Shown piece after piece: positions 1 to 8,196 of a DNA stretch of 64,000 bases. Both the position numbers and the translations under genes were made by a program. The DNA comes from Chlamydiia bacterium. GTDB lineage: Bacteria > Chlamydiota > Chlamydiia > Chlamydiales > GCA-2402025. Every line of letters begins with the position of its first letter. Within the stretch, counting starts at the first letter, position 1. The stretch is from NCBI GenBank assembly GCA_022601395.1, contig JAJACS010000001.1, positions 136,299 through 200,298 of the forward strand. The letters are read 5' to 3'. The notes beneath the pieces were generated by a model. It made no database searches. It was given only the letters and a program-made list of their open reading frames with translations, and was not told where the DNA came from.

Positions 1-43
1 TTTGGTCTCATAAAGAGGGTATTAGAAACTGTAGAGACTTTTC

Positions 44-742
44 TTAAACTGTAGCTTCTTCTTTAAATCTATAGCCAACACCTCTTACTGTTTCGATCCA
101 GTTGAAGTTGGGGCCAAGTTTTTTTCTAAGAGCTGCGATATGAACATCAATGTTTCTATCTACGATAAAAGCGTCATCGTTATGTACATCGTCAAGAAGC
201 TGGTTACGAGTAAGAACCTTTCCGCGATTTGAGAGCAGTCTTTTTAGGATGCCAAACTCAGAAAGAGTGATCGTGATAGAGCTTTGGTCTTTCTTTAATA
301 GATATCTATCTACATCAAGTTCGTAATCACCAAATACAATCATCTTATGTGATTTTTCAGAGTCTTTGCCCCTTCTAAGGATAGCTTTGATTCTGCAAAA
401 GAGGACTTTTGGAGAGAAAGGCTTTGATACGTAATCGTCTGCACCAAGCTCAAGACCAAGAACAACATCGATTTCGTCGTCTTTTGCTGTAAGCATCACA
501 ACAGGGATGTTTTTAAGCTCGCTATTATTCTTCACTTTTCTGCAAACATCAAAACCGTTTTGCCCAGGAAGCATGAGGTCTAAAATGACAAGGTCAGGCT
601 TTTCTCGCTCGATTGCTCTAAAGCCGTTAATACCGTCAACTTCAACATGCAACTTATACCCGTTAAGCTCTGCGTGTAGCTTAATCAGCGCTGCGATATC
701 TTCTTCATCTTCAATAAGCAAAATACGTTTTTTTTGTGCCAT
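44..742 (-). CDS. OmpR/PhoB-family response regulator
   Basis: Two-component transcription regulator of about 232 residues. The receiver domain (about 5-120) has the acidic pair E11/D12, the phosphoacceptor D55 in VILDLMLPG, T85 in VMLTAKD and K107 in YVSKPF, so it should be phosphorylatable, unlike the atypical chlamydial ChxR. The winged-helix effector domain follows and ends with the typical RNIDVHIAALRKKLG and VRGVGYRF motifs. I start at the Met of MAQKKRILLIEDE (742); an in-frame start at 775 adds 11 residues outside the family pattern. It lies 92 nt downstream of the LysM gene on the same strand and has no kinase beside it. The only histidine kinase in this window is at 44649-45851, a possible partner by inference only. 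Confidence 0.93.
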   Translation of the reverse strand: MAQKKRILLIEDEEDIAALIKLHAELNGYKLHVEVDGINGFRAIEREKPDLVILDLMLPGQNGFDVCRKVKNNSELKNIPVVMLTAKDDEIDVVLGLELGADDYVSKPFSPKVLFCRIKAILRRGKDSEKSHKMIVFGDYELDVDRYLLKKDQSSITITLSEFGILKRLLSNRGKVLTRNQLLDDVHNDDAFIVDRNIDVHIAALRKKLGPNFNWIETVRGVGYRFKEEATV

Positions 743-834
743 ACTGTAGCCCTGCCTTAAGATTTTAAGCGTCAAGAAGTCATTACATCAGCTTTGAGAA
801 AAAAATTCACTTAAATAATGAAGAAATTCAAAAT

Positions 835-1515
835 TTAATGAATGTTTTTTGGGATGAGGATCTCTTGTCCGGTCATGATCAGATCATCTTTAAGTTTGTT
901 AACTTTTTTGAGCTCTTCTACAGAGACGGAAAAATTACGTGAGATTCTCTTCAGCGAGTCGCCTTCTTTAATCGTGTAGCTATCAAACTCTCTCGTCGAA
1001 GACTTTGCCGTTTCTTGGATGATCTCGCCGAGATTTCTTTTTAGCTTTGCCAGCTCTTCGAACTTCTTATTTTGAAAAAGAATCGACTTCTCCATTTCAC
1101 AGATCTTGTCTTTATATTGAGAAAGAGCTGTTGTCGTTTCATTCGCGTGGCTGCCAAGCTGTCTAATATCAGAGAGGATCTCATCTTGTTTTTTCTCAAG
1201 AGAGCTAAACTTCTTATTTAGAGTAGAGATGAGCTTCTGAAGATCATCAAGTTTACCCGCTTGTGATTCATTGATGAGCTGCTTCATTGTAGTAAGGGAT
1301 TCTTCCTGATCTAAGATCTTTCCTTCAAGGATATGAAGTTCTATATCAGAGGTATTCAGGTCGTGTTTTAAGTCCTCAAGTTCTGTACGCATCCTGTGCA
1401 TGGACATCTCCATCTTATGCTTGTCTTCTTTTGGAGAGTTCAGTGAACAGCTTGTAAATAGAAGCATGCTTGCTATGCAGAGCGCTTTTGTCAGAACATG
1501 GGGTTTCTTTAGCAC
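835..1515 (-). CDS. LysM-domain coiled-coil lipoprotein of the Tol-Pal cluster
   Basis: Probable peptidoglycan-binding lipoprotein, 226 residues. The N-terminus is a lipoprotein-type signal ending LLFTSC, with Cys about 23 as the likely lipidated residue. Residues about 35-170 are rich in E/K/L heptads and look like a long coiled coil. A single LysM domain fills the C-terminus (about 179-224: YTIKEGDSLKRISRNF, ending QEILIPK). The start is GTG at 1515, with an AAGGGA Shine-Dalgarno 6 nt upstream. Its position directly after pal matches the LysM gene that follows pal in Chlamydia, suggesting it links the outer membrane or Tol-Pal complex to peptidoglycan-like material. The function is inferred from domain and context. 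Confidence 0.85.
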   Translation of the reverse strand: MLKKPHVLTKALCIASMLLFTSCSLNSPKEDKHKMEMSMHRMRTELEDLKHDLNTSDIELHILEGKILDQEESLTTMKQLINESQAGKLDDLQKLISTLNKKFSSLEKKQDEILSDIRQLGSHANETTTALSQYKDKICEMEKSILFQNKKFEELAKLKRNLGEIIQETAKSSTREFDSYTIKEGDSLKRISRNFSVSVEELKKVNKLKDDLIMTGQEILIPKNIH

Positions 1516-1559
1516 TTAAAATCCCTTTGTAAATTCATTAATCGAACAATATTAATAAC

Positions 1560-2282
1560 TTATCTCATTAATGTAGAGCTTTTTTCGTAAATTTTAAACT
1601 CAGCTCTTCTATTTGTGTACCAAGCCTCTCTATTATGCCCTGGATCAAGAGGGATTTCCTTACCGTAGGAAATGGTAAAGATGTGGTTTGGGTCGACACC
1701 TTTCTTTACAAGAAGCGTTCTGATATGAGCAGCTCTTCTTGTGCCGAGGGCTAGGTTGTAGGCCTCTGATGCTCTTTCATCGCAGTGTCCAAGAACAAAA
1801 ACAAAAAGCTCTTTGTTTGCTCTCATATGCTTTGCGATATTATCTACCACTGCCTGGAACTCTCTTTCTTGTAGAACATGAGAGTCTGTGTGGAAGTGTA
1901 CAAGCTTAAAGATATTTGCAAGTTCGTTTGATGGATTTTTAAATGACTCTATGTTTGGAATATTACTTTCTTTAGCGCTTGCAACAACTCTTGCTTCTTG
2001 AACTTTTGCAGGAGCACTGCGTGAATTAGATAAGGCGCCTTCAGCAGCGAGCATTTCACTTTGGTTGAGTGGAATAAACTCATCTTCCATAGGTTCAAAA
2101 AACTCTTCTCGATCTGATATCAGCTTTGAATCAGCATCGCTTTTGAAAAGCATACGTGAACTTCTTTGGATGTAACGCCCAAGTGTTTTTACATCTTCCC
2201 ATGTAGATCCAGAAGATCTATGGCAAGATGTCAAACTCAAAAGAGTCACGGTTAATAAAGGTAATAAAAATCTAAAGCGCAT
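1560..2282 (-). CDS. pal: Peptidoglycan-associated lipoprotein Pal
   Basis: Outer-membrane lipoprotein of the Tol-Pal system, 240 residues. The signal peptide ends in the lipobox LLSLTSC. After a poorly ordered linker (about 25-115) the OmpA-like peptidoglycan-binding domain occupies about 120-235, with VHFHTDSHVL, the VLGHCDERASEAYNLALG core and the NRRAEFKI end that are diagnostic of Pal. ATG at 2282 has a strong GAGGGAA ribosome site. It sits between tolB and the LysM gene on the same strand, the usual Tol-Pal order. The linker is longer than in Escherichia coli Pal, which has about 173 residues in total. Confidence 0.95.
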   Translation of the reverse strand: MRFRFLLPLLTVTLLSLTSCHRSSGSTWEDVKTLGRYIQRSSRMLFKSDADSKLISDREEFFEPMEDEFIPLNQSEMLAAEGALSNSRSAPAKVQEARVVASAKESNIPNIESFKNPSNELANIFKLVHFHTDSHVLQEREFQAVVDNIAKHMRANKELFVFVLGHCDERASEAYNLALGTRRAAHIRTLLVKKGVDPNHIFTISYGKEIPLDPGHNREAWYTNRRAEFKIYEKSSTLMR

Positions 2283-2330
2283 AATGTTTCCCTCACTTAT
2301 GTCGGGGGCTATATCTAAAACCCTACTTTC

Positions 2331-3683
2331 CTACGGCTGCCACGATGGATAGTGCTTTTTACCAGGACCATTAGATATTTTTATTGTTTTATCCTGATTT
2401 AAGTTTACAAGATGCAGCTCCGATGAGGTTGCATCCGCCGTATTAAACACTATATGAAAACTATTGGGTGCCCAGCAAGGATTTTCTTTGTGACTCGTGC
2501 CACTTGTGAGTTGACGCTCCTCATTTGTATCAAAATCATAGATCCAAATTTGGCGTGTTCCCTTTGTTTTTGCACTATATGCAAGTTTCGTTCCATCTGG
2601 GGACCAACTAGGACATGTATTTTCTCTGTTCTTTTTTGTCAAACAAACAGCATCAGGAAGTTTTCTTCCTTTTTTGTATTTTGGTGCATCAATCAGGTAA
2701 ATTTTTGGAGTGCCTTCTTTGTCTGAGACAAACGCGATCTTTTTTCCATCGGGAGAGAAAGAAGGGGAAGCCTGGACAGAAGAAGGGAAGGAATAGGCCT
2801 GTATGGGTTTGCCAAGTAGGCCTCTTTCTGGATGTAGTGGTTGCACAAATAAATCTGCTCTTCCTCCTGCATCGCAAATAAATGCGATCTTTGAGTTGTC
2901 TTTTGAGATTGTGGGAAGAAGTTGATTTCCTCTGAGCTTAATAAAAGGTTCAGGTTTGTGATTGCCGATGGTAGAGATATAAATTTTAGAGGGCCCATCT
3001 TCGTAGGTAACATACAAAAACTGCTGAGGTTTTAGCGTGCTTTTAGGGTAATAGATAGGAGTGATGCAGTACTTTGGATCTTCTGTAAGCTTTTGTGCAT
3101 TGTGTCCATCATAGTCACACTCAAAGATATGAGAGAGATATTTGTTGTCTCCTTTTTTTTCATTAGGCACTTGCACTGTATAAAGAACTTTTGTTGTAGA
3201 AATACCTTCTTTATTAAAACAGATCTTATGGATGTGATCAGAAAGTCTATGAATAGAGCGCCTATCTTTTCCAAGGTCTCCAGTGAGTTCGATACCTTTT
3301 ATGTGCTTGATTTTTTGGAAATCTACAGAAAATACCGAGACATTGAGTTTGTCTGCTTCTACACTTGCAGAAACAACATAGCTAATTTTATCTCTTTTCC
3401 AAACGCTATGTGCAAAGCCTTCTTTTTTGTTTTCAAGAAGAAGAAGGCCTTCTTTTTCATGGTGTCTGCCGCAGATTTCCATGCGCCCTGAGTAATCAAG
3501 ATCAAAACGCAATACACCTTCGAGTTTTTCTACATAGTCAGGTTTTAAAGAAGACTGTGTGGCATCAAAAGTTCCAAGATATAGAGGAACAAGGGGCTCT
3601 GATCGATTTAAATGAACAATGATTTCTTCTTCTGCAAAAACAGCCGCAGAAAAGAAAAAGAATACAGCAGTAAGAAACTTCAT
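2331..3683 (-). CDS. tolB: Tol-Pal system protein TolB
   Basis: Periplasmic beta-propeller that contacts Pal and TolA, 450 residues. A cleavable signal peptide (about 1-17, ending VFA) precedes the N-terminal TolB domain (about 20-160). The propeller follows (about 190-450) with repeated PSFSPDGKKIAF, PSWSPDGTKLAYSA and PCWAPNSFHIVF units characteristic of WD40-like TolB blades. The length is typical. ATG at 3683 has CAGGAAGAG upstream. It is followed by pal after 48 nt. The ExbB/ExbD/TolA genes of the same machine lie upstream but are separated from tolB by an opposite-strand dioxygenase gene, so tolB-pal-LysM probably has its own promoter in 3684-3843. Confidence 0.95.
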   Translation of the reverse strand: MKFLTAVFFFFSAAVFAEEEIIVHLNRSEPLVPLYLGTFDATQSSLKPDYVEKLEGVLRFDLDYSGRMEICGRHHEKEGLLLLENKKEGFAHSVWKRDKISYVVSASVEADKLNVSVFSVDFQKIKHIKGIELTGDLGKDRRSIHRLSDHIHKICFNKEGISTTKVLYTVQVPNEKKGDNKYLSHIFECDYDGHNAQKLTEDPKYCITPIYYPKSTLKPQQFLYVTYEDGPSKIYISTIGNHKPEPFIKLRGNQLLPTISKDNSKIAFICDAGGRADLFVQPLHPERGLLGKPIQAYSFPSSVQASPSFSPDGKKIAFVSDKEGTPKIYLIDAPKYKKGRKLPDAVCLTKKNRENTCPSWSPDGTKLAYSAKTKGTRQIWIYDFDTNEERQLTSGTSHKENPCWAPNSFHIVFNTADATSSELHLVNLNQDKTIKISNGPGKKHYPSWQP

Positions 3684-3843
3684 AAACTCTTCCTGTTTTT
3701 TTCAAAAATTATGTCGGGCATTCTATCTTTACAAAAGTGATGTGTCAATATCAATGAAGGGCAATATAGAGAAGTACTTTTATATGACAACAAATCACCT
3801 CTTAGGATAGGTTTTCCGCAGGTAAATTAAACATAGGTTGGTT

Positions 3844-4695
3844 ATGAAAAACAGGATGCTCGTTGCGACACTTCTTTTCTGCTGCTCACTCTTCTCTTCT
3901 TATCTCACACAAGAGGAAGTAGATACTTTTTACAAACAGGGATATTTTATCAAAAGAAATGCTCTTTTAGAAAGTGAACTAAAACTCATGGATCAAAAAA
4001 GCTCTTTGTTACTAAAAAGAATTCTCAATGAACTTGATAAAGAGATTTATCCTTTTTCTGAGCAAGACCAGAAGATCTATATCGAGGGAACTCAGATTGT
4101 TTTTATAAAAAAACATGGAAAGACTCCTTCCATTAAAAGATTTGTGGGATGTGAGTCAATAGAGCAAAGTTTTCAAAAAGTACTCCGCTCAAAAAAAATG
4201 AAAGAGACTTTTTTTGCTCTTCTTAACACAGATGCGATAGAACAGATTATTTCCCAGTATCATCCGAAAGTTCCAGGTGATGGCGTTGCCTTTATAAAAC
4301 ATCGAGATATCAGATATCGCAAGGAATATGATAGCTCTTGGGAAGATATAGGAGGAAACGGTAGTTACGCTGTTTGCATCATCGCAATCGATCCGATGTC
4401 TAAAGAAAACGGCGGCTTGATTATAGATAAAAAAAGTTATCCAAAGCAGGATGGATCTGACATTGAACAGGTGGTTATGCAGCCAGGAGACATGCTCTTT
4501 ATGCACCCTGAAATCCTTCACTGGAGCGAGTCGAATTTTTCAAGCATTACCCGCAGAGCTCTTCTTGCAGGGTACTGCGTCTATGGAGCTAACCACAGGA
4601 ACTATCCAGGCGACTGTACAAATGAAGTAACTTTAAAAAATCCATTCACAATACGAGATGCTCCCTGGAGAGTCTTTGGAGATACCAATTTCTAA
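3844..4695 (+). CDS. PhyH-like Fe(II)/2-oxoglutarate dioxygenase with a signal-like N-terminus
   Basis: About 283 residues, resembling the phytanoyl-CoA dioxygenase family: LTQEEVDTFYKQGYFIKRN at the start of the fold, metal ligands H153 and D155 in FIKHRDIRY, a distal His about 226 in EILHWSES, and an Arg in the ITRRALL segment that would bind 2-oxoglutarate. The hydrophobic segment before the domain (about 4-21) looks like a signal peptide or anchor, which is unusual for this normally cytosolic family. ATG at 3844 is preferred because AGG lies 6 nt upstream; TTG at 3838 is possible. The gene is on the plus strand between tolA-like and tolB, 6 nt from the tolA-like stop, so it interrupts the Tol cluster. 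The substrate cannot be read from the sequence. Confidence 0.75.
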   Translation: MKNRMLVATLLFCCSLFSSYLTQEEVDTFYKQGYFIKRNALLESELKLMDQKSSLLLKRILNELDKEIYPFSEQDQKIYIEGTQIVFIKKHGKTPSIKRFVGCESIEQSFQKVLRSKKMKETFFALLNTDAIEQIISQYHPKVPGDGVAFIKHRDIRYRKEYDSSWEDIGGNGSYAVCIIAIDPMSKENGGLIIDKKSYPKQDGSDIEQVVMQPGDMLFMHPEILHWSESNFSSITRRALLAGYCVYGANHRNYPGDCTNEVTLKNPFTIRDAPWRVFGDTNF

Positions 4696-4701
4696 AACGT
4701 A

Positions 4702-5490
4702 TTAGTTGCTACAGAAGGTAAGAGAAAATGTATGGCTTTTTTTGCCAGAAAGCTCATCTGTAAATTTTGGAAAGGTAAGACTTGAGAGATGCTTTTCTAA
4801 ATACATTCTGTTCACTTCTGAATCAGATGTAGATACGACCATTTTTTCGATGATACCAGAGCTGTTTAGTGTGAGTTTAAGTTTCACAGTTCCGTATCCT
4901 GGAAGAGAGAGCGTGTTTTTTAGGTGACTTACAAGAAGGTCTGTGTAGTGCGCTACGCACTCTTCTCCTTCTGATGGTTTTGTCTCCGTTTTGATTTCAT
5001 AGTGATCAGCCTTAAGCTCTGAGATGGGCTTTGGTACAGTAACGGCGGATTTAGCAGTGTTCAGCTCTTTTGTTTCTATTTTTGCAATGCTTGTTTGCAG
5101 GTCCTGAATCAGTTTCTTTCTTTTATCAGTGGGCTTTTTTACTTGTACGATCCTTTTTGTCTTCTTCACCTGTGGCTTTTTTTTGACTACTTTTTTTACA
5201 GGTCTCGGTGTTTTTCTTACCTTAGGCGCTACAGTCTGTGTAACGATCCTTTCAGTTACCTTGACCTCTGGCATCACAAAAGTTTTCACAACAAGCTTTT
5301 TTTTCTCAGGAAGCTTCTTGTAGGTTTTTTTGAATAGAGAGTAGGTAAAAAGAGAAAGGTGCAAAGCAAGGACAAGCAGGATGGCTCCTGTAAGAAAAGG
5401 CCTTGTCCTAACAAATGTCTTTAGCTTTTCTTTCAAAGAGCCGTATTGGTTAGTTAGAAACTTTTCAATGTGTTTTCTCATGGGCAACAT
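4702..5490 (-). CDS. TolA-like periplasm-spanning protein
   Basis: 262-residue protein with a TolA-like plan: short cytoplasmic N-terminus, one membrane helix (about 32-53), a Lys/Pro/Val-rich stretch (about 58-140) and a C-terminal TonB/TolA-like domain (about 175-262) with VKLKLTLNSSGIIEKMVVSTS. It would transmit energy from the ExbB/ExbD motor to TolB/Pal. The gene starts 1 nt after the exbD stop codon, so translation is probably coupled. The start is Met1 (5490) or Met4 (5481). It corresponds in position to the hypothetical gene between exbD and tolB in Chlamydia. Sequence similarity to proteobacterial TolA is not evident; the role rests on architecture and context. Confidence 0.8.
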   Translation of the reverse strand: MLPMRKHIEKFLTNQYGSLKEKLKTFVRTRPFLTGAILLVLALHLSLFTYSLFKKTYKKLPEKKKLVVKTFVMPEVKVTERIVTQTVAPKVRKTPRPVKKVVKKKPQVKKTKRIVQVKKPTDKRKKLIQDLQTSIAKIETKELNTAKSAVTVPKPISELKADHYEIKTETKPSEGEECVAHYTDLLVSHLKNTLSLPGYGTVKLKLTLNSSGIIEKMVVSTSDSEVNRMYLEKHLSSLTFPKFTDELSGKKSHTFSLTFCSN

Positions 5491-5491
5491 T

Positions 5492-5917
5492 TTATGGTTT
5501 TAGGATGATGTCCATCTCATCATAACCCGCAGTCTCTACTGCATTTTTTACGATTTGATAGGCTCCAAAAGTAGCTTTCTTATCGTGGAAAAGTCTGGGG
5601 ATTTCCTGAGGGTTGTTTTTCTTCAGACTGATCAGAACAGCAAGAAGGTCTTTCTCTGTAACCCCTCTTGAATTTATTGTGATGTGATCGTCTTCAAAAA
5701 CTCGTATGGTGATACAGTTCCTGTTCTGGATCGGAATAGAAGACTGGTTTTTTTCAGTTGCTGCAGGAGCAAGCTCAATGCGGTCGAGCTTGAGCAAAGG
5801 AGCGATCATAATAAAGGTAATAAGAACAACAAAGACAACATCAATAAGGGGAGTGAGATTCATAAGAGAATCACTACTTTCTTCCTCAAAAGTGTCTTTT
5901 AGAAATCTTTTTCTCAT
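5492..5917 (-). CDS. exbD: ExbD/TolR-family energy transducer
   Basis: 141-residue inner-membrane protein with one transmembrane helix (about 20-44: LTPLIDVVFVVLITFIM) holding the conserved Asp of the ExbD/TolR proton channel, and a periplasmic domain with EIPRLFHDKKATFGAY. It works with ExbB to power the TolA-like protein. It overlaps exbB by 4 nt (ATGA) and abuts the tolA-like gene, giving a tight exbB-exbD-tolA operon. ExbD versus TolR cannot be separated from the sequence; gene context favours the Tol system. Confidence 0.93.
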   Translation of the reverse strand: MRKRFLKDTFEEESSDSLMNLTPLIDVVFVVLITFIMIAPLLKLDRIELAPAATEKNQSSIPIQNRNCITIRVFEDDHITINSRGVTEKDLLAVLISLKKNNPQEIPRLFHDKKATFGAYQIVKNAVETAGYDEMDIILKP

Positions 5918-6669
5918 GCCTCTACATCCACCTTGCGGTACTGCAACTCAACTGTAGAGAGTAAAAGGTGCCCAAAATCTTCCATCTCAGAACTAAATCC
6001 TCGTATGCTTTGCTTTAGATAGCTATATGAGATCACAGAGGGGATCGCGATGAGAAGGCCAAGTACTGTTGTGACAAGTGCTGTGGACAATCCTCCTAAA
6101 ACAGTGGAGTTTGAGGAAAAACTTCCCGATGCTTGAAGACCAGAAAATGTTACTAAAATTCCCCATACGGTACCGAGTAGCCCAAGAAACGGAGCGAGTG
6201 TTGTAATGGTTGGAAGAACAAAAAGGTTTTTCTCGAGTCCTTCTTTTTGATTTACGATCGTTGTTTGCACATGCGATTCAACAAACTCTAGATCAGCCTT
6301 TGATAAGTAAACGGATGTTAAAGGAACATTCGATTCTGCTTTATGGATAAAGAAATGGTTTTTCTCCAGAATCACCATGGTCTTTCCTTTCAGTGTCGAA
6401 AAAATTTCAGCAAAAGGATGAGGAAGCTCTTTATGAGGTTTTTGAGGAAGGTGATCTAAGCTTAAGTTTAGAATCGCTTCTTTTTGTTTATCAATAGAAT
6501 TGAAAAATTTCACAGAGCTTTTCTTTACCTGTTTGATCATCCAGATCTTGTAAACTAGTGTGATCCAACAAAGAAAAGAGAGGGCGAAAAGACCAAGAAA
6601 GATCAGTTTCCCAAAAAAGTCTGCACTCATGTAGGCGCTTGTAAAAGTACTCATGGCTGCAATTGGCAT
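5914..6669 (-). CDS. exbB: ExbB/TolQ/MotA-family proton channel
   Basis: 251-residue inner-membrane protein with three hydrophobic segments (about 15-38, 150-178, 192-215). The TITTLAPFLGLLGTVWGI and GLSTALVTTVLGLLIAIP motifs around the second and third are the signature of the MotA/TolQ/ExbB family. It is the first gene of the exbB-exbD-tolA unit. The upstream 6670-6792 region separates it from the divergent tatD and should hold both promoters. In Chlamydia a dsbD gene lies between exbB and tatD; it is absent here. Confidence 0.93.
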   Translation of the reverse strand: MPIAAMSTFTSAYMSADFFGKLIFLGLFALSFLCWITLVYKIWMIKQVKKSSVKFFNSIDKQKEAILNLSLDHLPQKPHKELPHPFAEIFSTLKGKTMVILEKNHFFIHKAESNVPLTSVYLSKADLEFVESHVQTTIVNQKEGLEKNLFVLPTITTLAPFLGLLGTVWGILVTFSGLQASGSFSSNSTVLGGLSTALVTTVLGLLIAIPSVISYSYLKQSIRGFSSEMEDFGHLLLSTVELQYRKVDVEA

Positions 6670-6792
6670 TAGCTTCGCTTTTGTTTAAGATTCATAGTAG
6701 ATATCACCATACTGAATACGGGATAAAAAAGCTATTTGTCAAGAGATCCTCTCTTTTGTTACTCTTTATCTTTTTTAAGAAAAGAGAGCCTT

Positions 6793-7560
6793 ATGTTTAC
6801 AGATTCCCATGCGCATCTTACGTACGACACACTTTATGAAAATATAGAAGAAATTCTGAAAAGAGCTAAAGATGCAGGAGTCTCTCGCATCTTTAATATT
6901 TGCACAGATATTAAAACAGGAGAAAGAGGGCTTGAGCTTGCTGCAAAGCATGACTTTGTGCACAACATCGGAGCTACAACGCCGCACGATGTAGAAAAAG
7001 AAGGAAAGGAGCACTTTCCTTACTTTGAGAAACTTGCAAACGAAGGAAAGCTTGTAGCTGTAGGAGAAACAGGGCTTGATTATTACTACGAGCACTCAAA
7101 AAAAGATCTCCAGAAAAAGTACCTCATTAAATACTTACATTTAGCTCTAGAAACGAACCTGCCTGTTGTCATCCATTGCCGAGATGCTTTTGATGATCTT
7201 TTTGAAATAGCAGATGCTGAGTTTGCAGGTTCTAAAAAGCCACTTGTATTGCACTGCTTTACAGGCGGAAAAGAAGAGGCAAAAAAAGCTCTTGATAGAG
7301 GTTATTATGTTTCTTTCTCAGGGATAGCTACATTTAAAAAATCAGAAGCTTTAAGAGAGGCTGCTTCTTATGTACCTCTTGATCAGATGCTGATTGAAAC
7401 AGATAGTCCCTACTTGGCCCCTCAGTCTAAAAGAGGTAAGGTTAATGAGCCAGCATTTCTAAAAGAGACTGCAGAGATGCTGGCGATACTAAAAGGAATT
7501 CCTTTGAAGGATTTTGCGAAAATCACTTCTCAAAACGCGACGTATATTTTTGGTGTGTAG
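6793..7560 (+). CDS. tatD: TatD-family metal-dependent hydrolase/DNase
   Basis: 255-residue TIM-barrel amidohydrolase-type nuclease. Metal and active-site motifs are in order: DSHAHL (4-9), VGETGLDYYY, VVIHCRDAF, LVLHCFTGG and IETDSPYLAP. Start chosen at ATG 6793 because MFTDSHAHL is the family N-terminus; an upstream in-frame start at 6736 would add 19 unrelated residues. It acts in the cytoplasm, probably in DNA repair or turnover. In Chlamydia tatD sits next to sdhC; here three Myb/SANT-like genes separate them. Its last 38 nt overlap the opposite-strand gene 7523-8002. Confidence 0.95.
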   Translation: MFTDSHAHLTYDTLYENIEEILKRAKDAGVSRIFNICTDIKTGERGLELAAKHDFVHNIGATTPHDVEKEGKEHFPYFEKLANEGKLVAVGETGLDYYYEHSKKDLQKKYLIKYLHLALETNLPVVIHCRDAFDDLFEIADAEFAGSKKPLVLHCFTGGKEEAKKALDRGYYVSFSGIATFKKSEALREAASYVPLDQMLIETDSPYLAPQSKRGKVNEPAFLKETAEMLAILKGIPLKDFAKITSQNATYIFGV

Positions 7561-8002
7561 TAGTAGGGTTAGGAGAAGCATTTGCTTTGAAAAATCCAGA
7601 GTATGTAGCTCTGCATTCTTCACCCGTGCGGTGTATGGACAAACCAATTCCCTCCCAGGGGATTGGTAATTTCTTGCCCATCCAGTAGCCCGCCGATTCG
7701 GAAAGTATACTTACCTCATACATAGTCCATGGACGTCCTTTAGGAGGTAAATTGTTGCCTGTTGTTAAAGCCGACCCGACGTTTACCACCTTCTGATGTA
7801 TAAAAGGAGTTTCGTCTACATTAGGATAGTTAGTGCAATTCATTTTATGAGCGTAATAATGCGCTAATTGATAGCGAAAGAGAAATTGATACTGGTCAAG
7901 AATAGACCATTGTTTATCTGGCGATAGTTTACGCGACTCATTATCGAACGCCTGATCGACATGACCACAATACCTGCAGTTGTGAAGTGAGTTTGTTGAC
8001 AT
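7523..8002 (-). CDS. Small protein with one Myb/SANT-like repeat and an N-terminal CxxC
   Basis: 159-residue protein of unknown function. The N-terminus has NCRYCGH, a possible metal-binding knuckle. Residues about 87-135 (RPWTMYEVSILSESAG, then WMGKK, IPWEGIGL, TGEECRATY) show the spacing of one Myb/SANT helix-turn-helix repeat: a Trp at the start, acidic residue in helix 1, a second Trp before helix 2, and R..EC in helix 3. ATG at 8002 has AGGAAAAG upstream. The 3' end overlaps tatD by 38 nt in convergent orientation. It is probably a divergent member of the family encoded at 8197-10554, with only one repeat. The DNA-binding function is inferred. Confidence 0.6.
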   Translation of the reverse strand: MSTNSLHNCRYCGHVDQAFDNESRKLSPDKQWSILDQYQFLFRYQLAHYYAHKMNCTNYPNVDETPFIHQKVVNVGSALTTGNNLPPKGRPWTMYEVSILSESAGYWMGKKLPIPWEGIGLSIHRTGEECRATYSGFFKANASPNPTTTHQKYTSRFEK

Positions 8003-8196
8003 ATTAACTTTTCCTAAAATTGATTAAAAATTGCAAAGAGGATAGCCTTTTTTAAGACTTATTTAACATGAAAAACCAGGTGTTGCAGGGTTGTGTTTTT
8101 ATACTACTGTTCCGGGGTAGGAACTCTTAAAAGGGTGTTTTTTTAGGTGGTTAAGCTTTTATTCATAAAATATGACGCAAGACAATTACTTTGGTT

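Noticed and set aside
2454-3622. Several open frames of 60-130 residues opposite tolB
   Set aside because: They mirror the codon structure of tolB, have no ribosome sites and no recognisable motifs.
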